A stretch of 64,000 nucleotides of DNA from Synechococcales cyanobacterium C42_A2020_086 (GTDB lineage: Bacteria > Cyanobacteriota > Cyanobacteriia > Elainellales > Elainellaceae): positions 48,606 to 112,605 of the forward strand of contig JACYLU010000010.1 of the NCBI GenBank assembly GCA_015272325.1, read 5' to 3'. Numbering within the stretch: the first letter of the stretch is position 1; every line of letters begins with the position of its first letter. Shown here piece after piece: positions 24,795 to 32,235 of the stretch. The translations under genes were made by a program, and so were the position numbers. Under the pieces are notes generated by a model. The model worked only from the letters and a program-made list of their open reading frames with translations. It ran no database searches and was not told where the DNA came from.

Positions 24795-26597
24795 TCACGT
24801 TTGGCATAGGGTGGGCAATATTACGCTGACTCGGGTACCGCCAATCGCCGCTGAAGACTCAATGATCAGCTCGCCTTGGTGAGCTTCTACAATGCGCTTG
24901 ACGATAGCCAATCCTAAACCATTGCCAGTCGATTTGGTCGTAAAGAAAGGCTGAGTCAGGCGAGGCAGCACGTCGGCTGGAATTGGAGCACCGCCGTTGT
25001 AAATATGCAGACAAACTCTATGCTCGCAGGGCACAATGCTGCAGCGCACCTGTCCGCCTTCAGGGCTAGCTTCACAAGCATTGTCTGTTAAGTTGATCAA
25101 GACCTGCTTGAGCTTATCACGGTCCCCTAGAATGTAAACCGGAGCTGACGCCGGCAGAAACTCAATAGTCCGATTCGCCGCCCAAGGCTGCGTACGAACG
25201 GAGTCGAGCAAATCCTGCATCAGCGCATTTACATCCAGCGGAGAGGTCTGTAGCGTTTGGCAGCGGGCATACTGCAGAATTTCGTTGAGTAGTCGCTGTA
25301 AGCGATCGGCCTCTTCCAGGGCCAGATTGAGTCGCTGCTGGTCCCGGGCTGATAGCTGCAACTGGCGGAAGGACTCTAGCCCCATCAGCACCGTTGTGAG
25401 GGGGTTGCGCACCTCATGCACAATCATCGCGGCCAGTTCCCCGATTTCCGCAAGGCGTTCCAAGGCTTTCTCGGCTTGTTTGCGCTCAGTGATATCGTTT
25501 GCCACTGATACTAGGCAGGCTTCCCCATCAATCTGGATCAGCTCAGCCGAAAACAAAATGGCCCGCAATTCTCCCGTTTTGGTGCGGAAGGTGTATTCCA
25601 AGTTGCGCACGGCTCCGTCTTGCTGCAATTTTTGGATCAGCTCGTCTCGGGACTGAGGGCTGTCCCACAAATTCAGCTCTAGTGCACTGCGGCCAATCAC
25701 CTCTTCTAGAGTGCTGCCGTAGAGGTGCAAAAAGCTATCGTTGACCTCAATTAACCGTCCGGTTTCTAGAGTGCTAATCAGCAGTGCCGACGGGCTGGAA
25801 TGAAAGGCTTTAGCAAATTTCTCCTCGGACTGGCGCAGGGCACGCTCGGCTTGGCGGCGTTCGCTAATGGCGGCAGAAACCTGTTCGTACATCTGGTCAA
25901 AGGCAGCGATTACGTCGCCTAATTCATCGTGGCGCTGCAGCGACAGGGAATCAAATTCAGGCGGAGACTGATCCTGCTGGACAGCGTGCCCCGCCTTCAG
26001 CAAATCGCTACGCAACAGCAAGATGGGCGTGATTAGGGCAGGCTCTAGCCCAATCCAGGTTGCCCCCGTCACAAAAATGGAGATGATGGTCACCAATCCA
26101 GCAATTCGCCCGAGGAAGGCCAGCAGTTCGCGATGCACAGAAGTCGCGTCGTGGCGAATGATCAGCACATATTGATCGGCTAGAGGCGCAATAGACCAAG
26201 CGGCATCGTATCGTGCCGGTTGCCAACGGTGAATCGTTGCTTGCGGATTTTGCTGCACCGATGCAAAGGTCAACTCCGGTGGCTCACCAAACGTACCCAC
26301 CAGCTCGCCCGTAAGCCGATAAAGTGTGCCGCCCCGAACATCGGCAGGTAGCACCAATTGCTCTAACCGCGCTAGCACCGCTTCATCGGAGGCAGGTACT
26401 GCTCCTACCAAACCTCCTTCTACCCGCGCACTAGCCAGATTCTTAAGGTAGGCAAGCAGCTCTTGCTGGCGACGGTAGATAGAAGGCAACAAAATCACGG
26501 CTTCAATCAGCACAATGCTGAGAAACACCCACAGCACAATCCGTCGCGACAAGCGTGCCTGAAACAGGTGACGCATCCATTGCGGTTTAGCGGACAC
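24795..26597 (-). CDS. Membrane PAS-domain sensor histidine kinase
   Basis: GTG 26597 has GGAGG 8 nt upstream and is preferred to the open GTG nine codons earlier. Product about 600 residues. TM1 (RIVLWVFLSIVLIEAVILL) and TM2 (IAGLVTIISIFVTGATWIGL) enclose a sensory region of about 125 residues outside the membrane. A HAMP-like linker follows, then a PAS domain (FHSSPSALLISTLETGRLIEVNDSF to VANDITERK). The HisKA motif is MIVHEVRNPLTTV, phosphorylated His in HEVRNP. The ATPase domain has N box LINLTDNACEA, F box PFFTTKSTGNGLGLAIVKRIVEAH. No response regulator is adjacent, so it is an orphan kinase. An unusual leader with its own terminator lies upstream. Confidence 0.94.
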   Translation of the reverse strand: MSAKPQWMRHLFQARLSRRIVLWVFLSIVLIEAVILLPSIYRRQQELLAYLKNLASARVEGGLVGAVPASDEAVLARLEQLVLPADVRGGTLYRLTGELVGTFGEPPELTFASVQQNPQATIHRWQPARYDAAWSIAPLADQYVLIIRHDATSVHRELLAFLGRIAGLVTIISIFVTGATWIGLEPALITPILLLRSDLLKAGHAVQQDQSPPEFDSLSLQRHDELGDVIAAFDQMYEQVSAAISERRQAERALRQSEEKFAKAFHSSPSALLISTLETGRLIEVNDSFLHLYGSTLEEVIGRSALELNLWDSPQSRDELIQKLQQDGAVRNLEYTFRTKTGELRAILFSAELIQIDGEACLVSVANDITERKQAEKALERLAEIGELAAMIVHEVRNPLTTVLMGLESFRQLQLSARDQQRLNLALEEADRLQRLLNEILQYARCQTLQTSPLDVNALMQDLLDSVRTQPWAANRTIEFLPASAPVYILGDRDKLKQVLINLTDNACEASPEGGQVRCSIVPCEHRVCLHIYNGGAPIPADVLPRLTQPFFTTKSTGNGLGLAIVKRIVEAHQGELIIESSAAIGGTRVSVILPTLCQT

Positions 26598-26790
26598 AAG
26601 GCTGACCTCCAGGAAAGCAGACACCTGGCAAAGAGGTTAGAGAATTTCATCGTCGCAAAACCCCTTCAACCCAGGCAATAGGGTACTGAAGCTGAATCCT
26701 GATGCCATTGCCATGCAATTGTAACAAGATTGCTTTCACCCCGGGTGAAGCACCCAAATGAGCCACCTAAATAAGCTATAGATGAGCCAC

Positions 26791-26814
26791 AAAAAAAGCA
26801 GCCTGGGGGGCTGC
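26791..26814 (-). terminator. Rho-independent terminator inside the histidine-kinase leader
   Basis: Minus strand GCAGCC, a five-base loop CCCCA and GGCTGC form a perfect 6-bp stem followed by TTTTTTT. It lies about 190 bp upstream of the histidine kinase start and downstream of no annotated gene on that strand. Confidence 0.8.
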
Positions 26815-26914
26815 GCGATTAATCTTTCACCTGATTTGCCGTTAGCCTACCATCCGGCGCGGGCAGCCGTCAGTTGTGCAGCACACATCCTCCTTTCCAC
26901 TCAGAACGCCCCCC
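26791..26914 (-). ncRNA. Candidate small RNA or attenuated leader upstream of the histidine kinase
   Basis: On the minus strand, TTGACA at 26942-26937 precedes, at 17 bp, a weak -10 region (TGATAG). A transcript would start in or near GGGGGGC (26914-26908). It would contain AAAGGAGG (about 26896-26889) followed by tiny open frames, then end in the terminator at 26791-26814. The initial GGGGGGC is perfectly complementary to GCCCCCC within the terminator hairpin, so the two structures are mutually exclusive. That is the logic of an attenuator; a free-standing sRNA of about 125 nt is the alternative. I recognise no known riboswitch class. Supported by structure only. Confidence 0.4.
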
Positions 26915-27011
26915 TATCAGTCTAGGACGCATCATCTGTCAACCCGGTTCAGCCCGATTCAGTTCCCGTTGATCAGCATTCGGACCTACCTCTAAACGAA
27001 TCACTAGACTA

Positions 27012-27028
27012 AGATATCTTTGATATCT
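27012..27028. promoter_or_regulatory. Operator-like inverted repeat AGATATC-TTT-GATATCT
   Basis: A perfect 7-bp inverted repeat with a 3-bp spacer lies 54 bp upstream of the EI24 gene start, in the promoter position of that gene. A repressor or activator dimer site is likely from its geometry; the regulator is unknown. Confidence 0.45.
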
Positions 27029-27081
27029 TTCGAGCGCAGCGCCTCCTTAGCCCATGGTAGTGCCCGTTGTCCTGTCCCTAC

Positions 27082-28140
27082 ATGATGTCTGAACCTCCTC
27101 CCTCTTCCCCTGCCCGGCAACGCGGACCGGTCAGCCTGTTTCTGGGAACCACCTATCCGCTGCGAGCGCTGCAAGTGCTAATTGCTACACCACGCCTGCA
27201 AAAGTATGTATGGCTGCCGATTTTGCTCAACCTGGTGCTGGGCATAACGCTGTATGCGAGCTTGCTAACAGCCGGCTGGTCCGCTATTGATGCCCTAGTA
27301 GCGAAGCTGACCACCTGGGTTGCCCAGGGTCCGCAAATCGGCACTAGCTGGACAATACTGCCCCAATGGAATGTATCGTGGTGGCCTTTACCCGACTGGC
27401 ACCTGCCCAACTGGAGCATTGCTCTCCCAAACTGGCTGCCCGCTGCAAACTGGTTCCCGTTCCATTGGCCGCCCGTTCATCCACCGCAGATCAATTGGCC
27501 CGAAATTAACTTGCCACCTGTTGCTGTACCTAACTGGCTTTGGAATCTGCCGGACATAGGACTGGCCATGGTGATCGGGCTGCTACGAATTGTGCTGGTG
27601 ATTAGCCTGCTGCTGATTACCGGGTTTGTGCTGTTGCAGTTTGGCGTGTTGCTGGGGTCACCGTGGTATGGGCGGCTATCGGAAGAACTAGAGAAACTGC
27701 AAACCGGACAGTTGCAGACCATTCCGGTCAATCCGATTCAGGAGATTTGGCGGGCGCTGCTCTACGAACTCAAAAAGCTAGCGCTGACCATTGGCTTAGG
27801 GGTGCCGCTGTTGCTCTGCCACTTTCTACCCGGATTGGGCACCTTGATCGCGACAGGCGGCGGCATTGCCCTCGCTGCCACCATTGTCTGTCTCGATTTT
27901 CTCGATTCGGCCCTAGAGCGACGACGACTGCGATTCCGGCAAAAGCTAGGTCTGATTGGGCGCAGTTTGCCTGCCAGTGCCGGCTTTGGGCTGGTCTGCT
28001 TGGGGCTAGTTAGCATTCCGCTGCTGAATTTGCTAGCAATTCCCGTCTGTGTAGCAGCCGGCACCCTGTTTGCCTGCGAGCGAATATTACCGCTGCTGCC
28101 TGCGACCTACCTGCCGTCTCACCGCAAGGGGCATCGGTAA
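27082..28140 (+). CDS. EI24/CysZ-like membrane protein with a Trp/Pro-rich insertion
   Basis: ATG 27082 (ATG-ATG) is chosen over the TTG five codons earlier. The product is about 352 residues. The N-terminal stretch FLGTTYPLRALQVLIATPRLQKYVWLPILLNLVLG and the later FGVLLGSPWYGRLSEELEKL, LGVPLLLCHFLPGLGTLIA and FDFLDSALERRR-like CLDFLDSALERRRLRFRQKL match the EI24 domain, whose best known member CysZ takes up sulfate. Four to six membrane helices are visible. Between TM1 and TM2 the usual loop is replaced by about 65 residues with 12 tryptophans and many prolines (units like LPDWHLPNWSIALPNW). The stop overlaps the start of the next gene (TAATG), so both are translationally coupled. Its partner is a TauE/SafE transporter, which supports a sulfur-linked role. 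Confidence 0.8.
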   Translation: MMSEPPPSSPARQRGPVSLFLGTTYPLRALQVLIATPRLQKYVWLPILLNLVLGITLYASLLTAGWSAIDALVAKLTTWVAQGPQIGTSWTILPQWNVSWWPLPDWHLPNWSIALPNWLPAANWFPFHWPPVHPPQINWPEINLPPVAVPNWLWNLPDIGLAMVIGLLRIVLVISLLLITGFVLLQFGVLLGSPWYGRLSEELEKLQTGQLQTIPVNPIQEIWRALLYELKKLALTIGLGVPLLLCHFLPGLGTLIATGGGIALAATIVCLDFLDSALERRRLRFRQKLGLIGRSLPASAGFGLVCLGLVSIPLLNLLAIPVCVAAGTLFACERILPLLPATYLPSHRKGHR

Positions 28141-28922
28141 TGATAGAGACACCTCTGGGTTGGGCGCTCTTGCTGGTGCTGGGCGTCGCGACTGGCATTT
28201 TGTCGGGGTTGCTAGGCATCGGCGGTGGGCTGCTCATGGTACCGGCACTAACTCTGTTGGGAGTACCGCTCGTGCAGGCTACAGCTACGAGTTTAGTAGG
28301 GGTGTTTCTTAGCTCGCTGTCGGGCAGCATGCGCAACCTGAGCATGGGCGAACTGAACTGGCGCGTTTCCCTAACACTGGCTGGCTTTGGCATCCTCACG
28401 GCTCAGGCTGGAGCTTGGTTAGCCGACCGCTTACCCGACGCTTGGCTGTCGCTAGCCTTCGCCGGGCTGTTGCTGATTACTATTTACCTGATGCACCTGC
28501 GGCAATCGCTGCAACGTCAACAAAAGCAAGACAGAGTGCCGTCTGCAACACCTGCCTTTGCCCCCACCGCTGGGATTGGCTTGCTAGCCGGACTGCTGTC
28601 GGGGTTGTTTGGAGTCGGTGGTGGTGTAGTGATGGTACCACTGCAAATGCTGCTGCTGCATGAGCCAATCAAATCGGCGGTACGCACCAGCCTAGGGGCA
28701 ATTGTGGCCATTGCAATCTCAGGATTGGCTCAACATACAGCCAACGGCAATGTACTCTGGTTGCCAGGAATTTGCCTGGGGCTAGGTGGCATCGCGGGGG
28801 CGCAACTAGGAACCCGCCTACTCCCCCGTCTGCCCGACCGCGTGGTAGGTTGGCTTTTTCGCCTCTTCCTGGTTGGCTTGGCTGTGTATATGGTGCTACG
28901 GGGCGTTGCGAACTGGGGTTGA
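28140..28922 (+). CDS. Sulfite exporter TauE/SafE family permease
   Basis: This 260-residue integral membrane protein has eight predicted helices in two homologous halves. Each begins with the family signature: GILSGLLGIGGGLLMVPAL near residue 20, and GLLSGLFGVGGGVVMVPLQ near residue 155. The end of the second half is LGGIAGAQLGTRLLPRLPDR. The family moves sulfite, sulfoacetate or other organosulfur anions across the cytoplasmic membrane. It overlaps the upstream EI24 gene by one base, a strong sign of a two-gene operon, and could serve sulfur uptake or efflux with it. Substrate is not determined by sequence. Confidence 0.93.
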   Translation: MIETPLGWALLLVLGVATGILSGLLGIGGGLLMVPALTLLGVPLVQATATSLVGVFLSSLSGSMRNLSMGELNWRVSLTLAGFGILTAQAGAWLADRLPDAWLSLAFAGLLLITIYLMHLRQSLQRQQKQDRVPSATPAFAPTAGIGLLAGLLSGLFGVGGGVVMVPLQMLLLHEPIKSAVRTSLGAIVAIAISGLAQHTANGNVLWLPGICLGLGGIAGAQLGTRLLPRLPDRVVGWLFRLFLVGLAVYMVLRGVANWG

Positions 28923-28937
28923 CTGCATCAGCCCAGC

Positions 28938-29477
28938 TTACGTCAGCGTTGACGGCGCGACTCGCTTCAGATACTCTTGCTCGGTAATTAGGTCTTGAAC
29001 GCTGTCTAGCCGGTCGAGAAATACCATGCCGTTGAGGTGATCAAACTCGTGCTGAAAAATGCGGGCAACGAAATCCGTCAGCTCTTGGCGCAGTCGCTTG
29101 CCGTCACGAGTGGTGTATTCCACTTCAATGCGGCGGTAGCGCGGCACCAGTCCCCGAATGCCAGGCACACTCAGACACCCTTCCCAATCTTTCACGACTT
29201 CACCGCAATGGCTAATTAGCTGGGGGTTGATCATCACAGTCGGCTCCATAGTCGGGGCATTCGGATAACGCAAATTGGGACGCGATGCCACAATCAACAG
29301 GCGATAGGAGGCAGCCACCTGAGGCGCAGCAATGCCAACACCGTTTGAGTGAGTGAGCGTGGTGAGCAGTTGGTCAATCAGGGTTTGAATTGCATCATCC
29401 TGAACCGAGTACACCGGCTGAGCAATCAAACGCAACACGGGATTACCCAGTTGAGAAATCTCTAAAACATCAGTCAT
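28938..29477 (-). CDS. def: Peptide deformylase
   Basis: This metalloenzyme removes the formyl group from the N-terminal methionine of new proteins. At 179 residues it is normal. All three motifs are intact: GVGIAAPQV (about 48-56), EGCLSVPG (about 100-107, metal Cys) and FQHEFDHLNG (about 140-149, two metal His and the catalytic Glu). It converges with the TauE/SafE gene, 15 bp between stops. It precedes the GH13 gene in transcription direction only as an independent unit, since that gene lies upstream with 101 bp between. No fmt partner in the window. Confidence 0.97.
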   Translation of the reverse strand: MTDVLEISQLGNPVLRLIAQPVYSVQDDAIQTLIDQLLTTLTHSNGVGIAAPQVAASYRLLIVASRPNLRYPNAPTMEPTVMINPQLISHCGEVVKDWEGCLSVPGIRGLVPRYRRIEVEYTTRDGKRLRQELTDFVARIFQHEFDHLNGMVFLDRLDSVQDLITEQEYLKRVAPSTLT

Positions 29478-29577
29478 GGCGCAGCTCGCTGAAACAACGG
29501 AACTCCACCCTTACTCTACCGTGCTCCTCGGTGGCTGTCCTGTGCCAGAAGGCCAATTTCAAGACAAGACTAGGGAA

Positions 29578-31236
29578 CTAGTGCCACACGAAGACTTGCG
29601 CTTCGTACTCTCCCAAGTCGAGGGTCAAGGTGTCATTGCTAACTTCGACATCATAGTTGGCAGTCCACTCATGCCACGTTCCATTGACGGGGAAATGAGG
29701 CACCTGATAGCCAGCTAAGAATTGATCCGAGAAATTAACCACAACCACAACTCGTGAGCCTTCGTCATTCCAGCGGGTATAGGCAAAGACCTTGCCTTCT
29801 GGATTCTCGTGGAAAAACTCGATATTGGTTGTGTGGAGAGCAGGGTTGGTCTTGCGCAGAGCGATCAAGCCTTTGTAGTACTCGAACAAGCTGCGATTAT
29901 CGTCATGACCCAGCAGCGTCCAATCAATTTTGGCCGAGTCAATTGTCTTTGTTTTGTACTCACCAAACTCTTCGCCCATCCACAGCATTGGAATACCCAC
30001 GGCAGTCATCACAAGTGCCGCACCTAGCTTGCGTCGGCGAAAGGCTGCCTCACCCAAGATGCCACGCTCACCTAAATCCGCCATCACATGATTGTGATCG
30101 TGATTGGTCAGATAATTGACCGTGTTTGTGATCCCCATGTAGCCGCGTCGCTTTGGGTCCAGGACATTTTTCAGGCTTTCTAGGTCAAAGGTGTCGCCCA
30201 ACAGGTGAGGCAAAACCGTATGGTAGAAGCTATCATGCCAGCAGCCATCCATCGGTCCTTCCAGGTTGGTAATGCTGGGATCATCGGGAATATATTCCGC
30301 AACATTGTAGAACGGTTTGGGTCCTGCCGCCTGTTTTGCCTCTTGTACAATCCAGTGCATGAAGTCAAAGTTGCCGATCTGCCGCGCAGCATCGTAGCGA
30401 ATCCCATCTAGATGGTACTCACTCACCCAGTAGCGCACCGTATCGCCAATGAACCGGCGAGCGGGGTAAGTTTCTAGAGCTTTGTCGTAGTGCTCGTAGT
30501 TAAACTCAGGTCCCCAGTTGAACTCGGGATCTTTAGGGTCGTGATGGTACCAGTAATCGTGGTCGATTTGCGTCAAAGGACAGGTCGATTCGGAGTGATT
30601 GTAGATCCCATCCATGAGGACTCGAATGCCCCTGCCGTGGCACTCGTCAATTAAGTGCTTCAAATCAGCCGTTGTGCCGTAGCTCGATTCAGGGGCAAAG
30701 AAGTGGCGTGGATTGTATCCCCAGCTATAATCGCCTGGATATTCCTTGACCGGCATCAGCTCAATAGCATTGATTCCAAGTTCGCACAGGTAGTCCAGCT
30801 TCTCGACAACATGCTGATACTGCCCCCGGGCGTAGGGGTCATCTTCGCCGCCAGAAAAATCGGCCACATGCATTTCATAAATAACCAGCTCGTGATCGGC
30901 AGGCAGAGGCTGATCGTCGTGCCGCCAGACATAGGTATCCACAATGCGTTCGCCGTCTTTGATGCGGACAATGCCGTTTTCTTCAGCGCTGTTGCCATCT
31001 ACATCTGTAGCGTAGGGGTCCGTAATATCTACCCACTGGTCAGGCTCGAAGAACCAAGACTTGGACTGGACCCGAAACTTGTAGAAATACTCTCCGTCCT
31101 CTAAATCGACCGTAACCCGAAAAAAGCCGTCTTTTCCCTTCTCCATCGGGATTGCCTGCCAGTCTGAAAAGGATCCCATCAGAGCTGCTCCCGCATTGTA
31201 AGGAGCGAACAACGTAAATTCAATGGGGTGTGCCAT
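29578..31236 (-). CDS. GH13 alpha-amylase-family enzyme with N-terminal CBM48
   Basis: ATG 31236 has AAGGAG four bases upstream; the longer open frame is not supported. The product is about 552 residues. Residues about 1-95 are a CBM48/isoamylase-N module (FTLFAPYNAGAALMGSFSDWQAIPM, DGEYFYKFRV). The barrel contains INAIELMPV, GIRVLMDGIYNHS, the nucleophile Asp in LDGIRYDAARQIG, the acid/base Glu in FYNVAEYIP and the third acid in YLTNHDHNHV. A C-terminal sandwich ends in EYEAQVFVW. The domain order resembles branching enzymes and trehalohydrolases, but the length is short for GlgB. Exact activity is therefore open. No signal peptide, so it acts on intracellular alpha-glucan. Confidence 0.9.
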   Translation of the reverse strand: MAHPIEFTLFAPYNAGAALMGSFSDWQAIPMEKGKDGFFRVTVDLEDGEYFYKFRVQSKSWFFEPDQWVDITDPYATDVDGNSAEENGIVRIKDGERIVDTYVWRHDDQPLPADHELVIYEMHVADFSGGEDDPYARGQYQHVVEKLDYLCELGINAIELMPVKEYPGDYSWGYNPRHFFAPESSYGTTADLKHLIDECHGRGIRVLMDGIYNHSESTCPLTQIDHDYWYHHDPKDPEFNWGPEFNYEHYDKALETYPARRFIGDTVRYWVSEYHLDGIRYDAARQIGNFDFMHWIVQEAKQAAGPKPFYNVAEYIPDDPSITNLEGPMDGCWHDSFYHTVLPHLLGDTFDLESLKNVLDPKRRGYMGITNTVNYLTNHDHNHVMADLGERGILGEAAFRRRKLGAALVMTAVGIPMLWMGEEFGEYKTKTIDSAKIDWTLLGHDDNRSLFEYYKGLIALRKTNPALHTTNIEFFHENPEGKVFAYTRWNDEGSRVVVVVNFSDQFLAGYQVPHFPVNGTWHEWTANYDVEVSNDTLTLDLGEYEAQVFVWH

Positions 31237-31660
31237 AAAACTCCTTAAACATACTCCAGAGAGATAACTGCATTGTTCTGGCGACTGAAGCTTCTGCACA
31301 TCCCGCCAAAGATGTAATCTCAGGCTATAATCTCACTCATTTCGATGCTGTCCTTTCAACCCTATCCAGGGCACAGTGCTTTACGCGCTTTCGTCCTAAA
31401 GGCTTTTGTCCTAGCCACCTCACCCTACCAGAGGAGGCACTCATCCCCCGGTTCAATCCCCTAGTCTAATCCTCCAGTGGGCAGATGCTTCCTAGACTGG
31501 GTTTGCCTACGATAAAAGCATTCAATGCCATACTTGATGCACTTGATGCAACCTATCGCAGAATTGAGATACTCAGCCCAATCGCGTCAGACGCAGGGAA
31601 GAGGGAGTAACTGTAGCTCACTAAGGGATCAAGTTTGAGTTTATTTTTGAGGAAAATAGT
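31237..31660. other. Divergent intergenic region, no supported gene
   Basis: The 424 bp between the GH13 gene and the small membrane protein gene carry the promoters of both. I see no ORF, hairpin with T run, or long repeat. Confidence 0.35.
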
Positions 31661-32047
31661 ATGCTTGGATTTTTCTTTACAACCCTAGCAACCGCTTTAA
31701 GCTTACTCGTTGTCGATCTGGTCGTGCCTGGGGTCAACATTGCTAACTTTCCGGCTGCCATGGTCGCTGCTTTGGTTGTAGGTTTAATTAACTCTTCCGT
31801 GAGACCTGTATTGTTAGCCTTGTCTTTACCCCTAAACTTTCTTACCCTAGGATTGTTTTCATTCGTAGTGAACGGGCTATGTTTCTGGCTGGCATCAGTG
31901 CTAGTGCCTGGATTTGCAGTTCGTGGGCTAATTGCCTTTCTGTTGGGTCCCGTCATTCTGTCCTTTGTCAGCACACTTTTAAACCGCTACTTCGCCGAGA
32001 AGAATCCCAGCCTTGGGTTGAAGACAGATGCTAAGACAGAAGCTTAA
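31661..32047 (+). CDS. Phage holin family 4-like membrane protein (PF04020 type)
   Basis: This 128-residue protein is mostly membrane helices: FFFTTLATALSLLVVDLVVPGV, AAMVAALVVGLINSSVRPVLLALSLPLN, LGLFSFVVNGLCFWLASVLVPG and LIAFLLGPVILSFVSTLL. The pattern NSSVRPVLLALSLPLNFLTLGLFSFVVNG is the core of a family common in cyanobacteria and other bacteria. Despite the name, it is found in phage-free chromosomes; no phage genes occur here. GAGGA lies 8 nt upstream of ATG. Function unknown; likely a small structural or stress-related cytoplasmic membrane protein. Confidence 0.85.
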   Translation: MLGFFFTTLATALSLLVVDLVVPGVNIANFPAAMVAALVVGLINSSVRPVLLALSLPLNFLTLGLFSFVVNGLCFWLASVLVPGFAVRGLIAFLLGPVILSFVSTLLNRYFAEKNPSLGLKTDAKTEA

Positions 32048-32120
32048 GGTGCGCTAGCTGTAAAGACGGTGCTGATGCAGCACTGATCCAGAGCAATTTT
32101 GGTTAAGCTGTGGTTGTCCT

Positions 32121-32148
32121 GAGTACCCGATGTTAAGGTTGGGTACTC
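32121..32148 (+). repeat. Inverted repeat, possible weak terminator
   Basis: GAGTACCC (32121-32128) and GGGTACTC (32141-32148) are perfectly complementary around 12 bases and followed by ATTTCT only. They lie 74 bp after the preceding gene. The 14-bp unit TCTGTAAGTGCTTC is then duplicated in tandem at 32152-32165 and 32166-32179. Confidence 0.5.
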
Positions 32149-32235
32149 ATTTCTGTAAGTGCTTCTCTGTAAGTGCTTCTACAAGTATTTCTGCTATTTC
32201 TGCAAATGTCCTGAAGGGTTACTGATAAATTGACT

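Larger units (their letters stand above)
26598..27081. other. Divergent intergenic region with leader RNA candidate
   Basis: The 484 bp between the histidine kinase (leftward) and the EI24 gene (rightward) hold the terminator and leader described at 26791-26914 and an inverted repeat at 27012-27028. Between the terminator and the kinase start about 190 bp remain, without further ORFs. Confidence 0.5.

Noticed and set aside
31661..32047. Prophage evidence from the holin-family name
   Set aside because: The protein belongs to a widespread chromosomal membrane family, and no phage structural, integrase or lysis genes are near.
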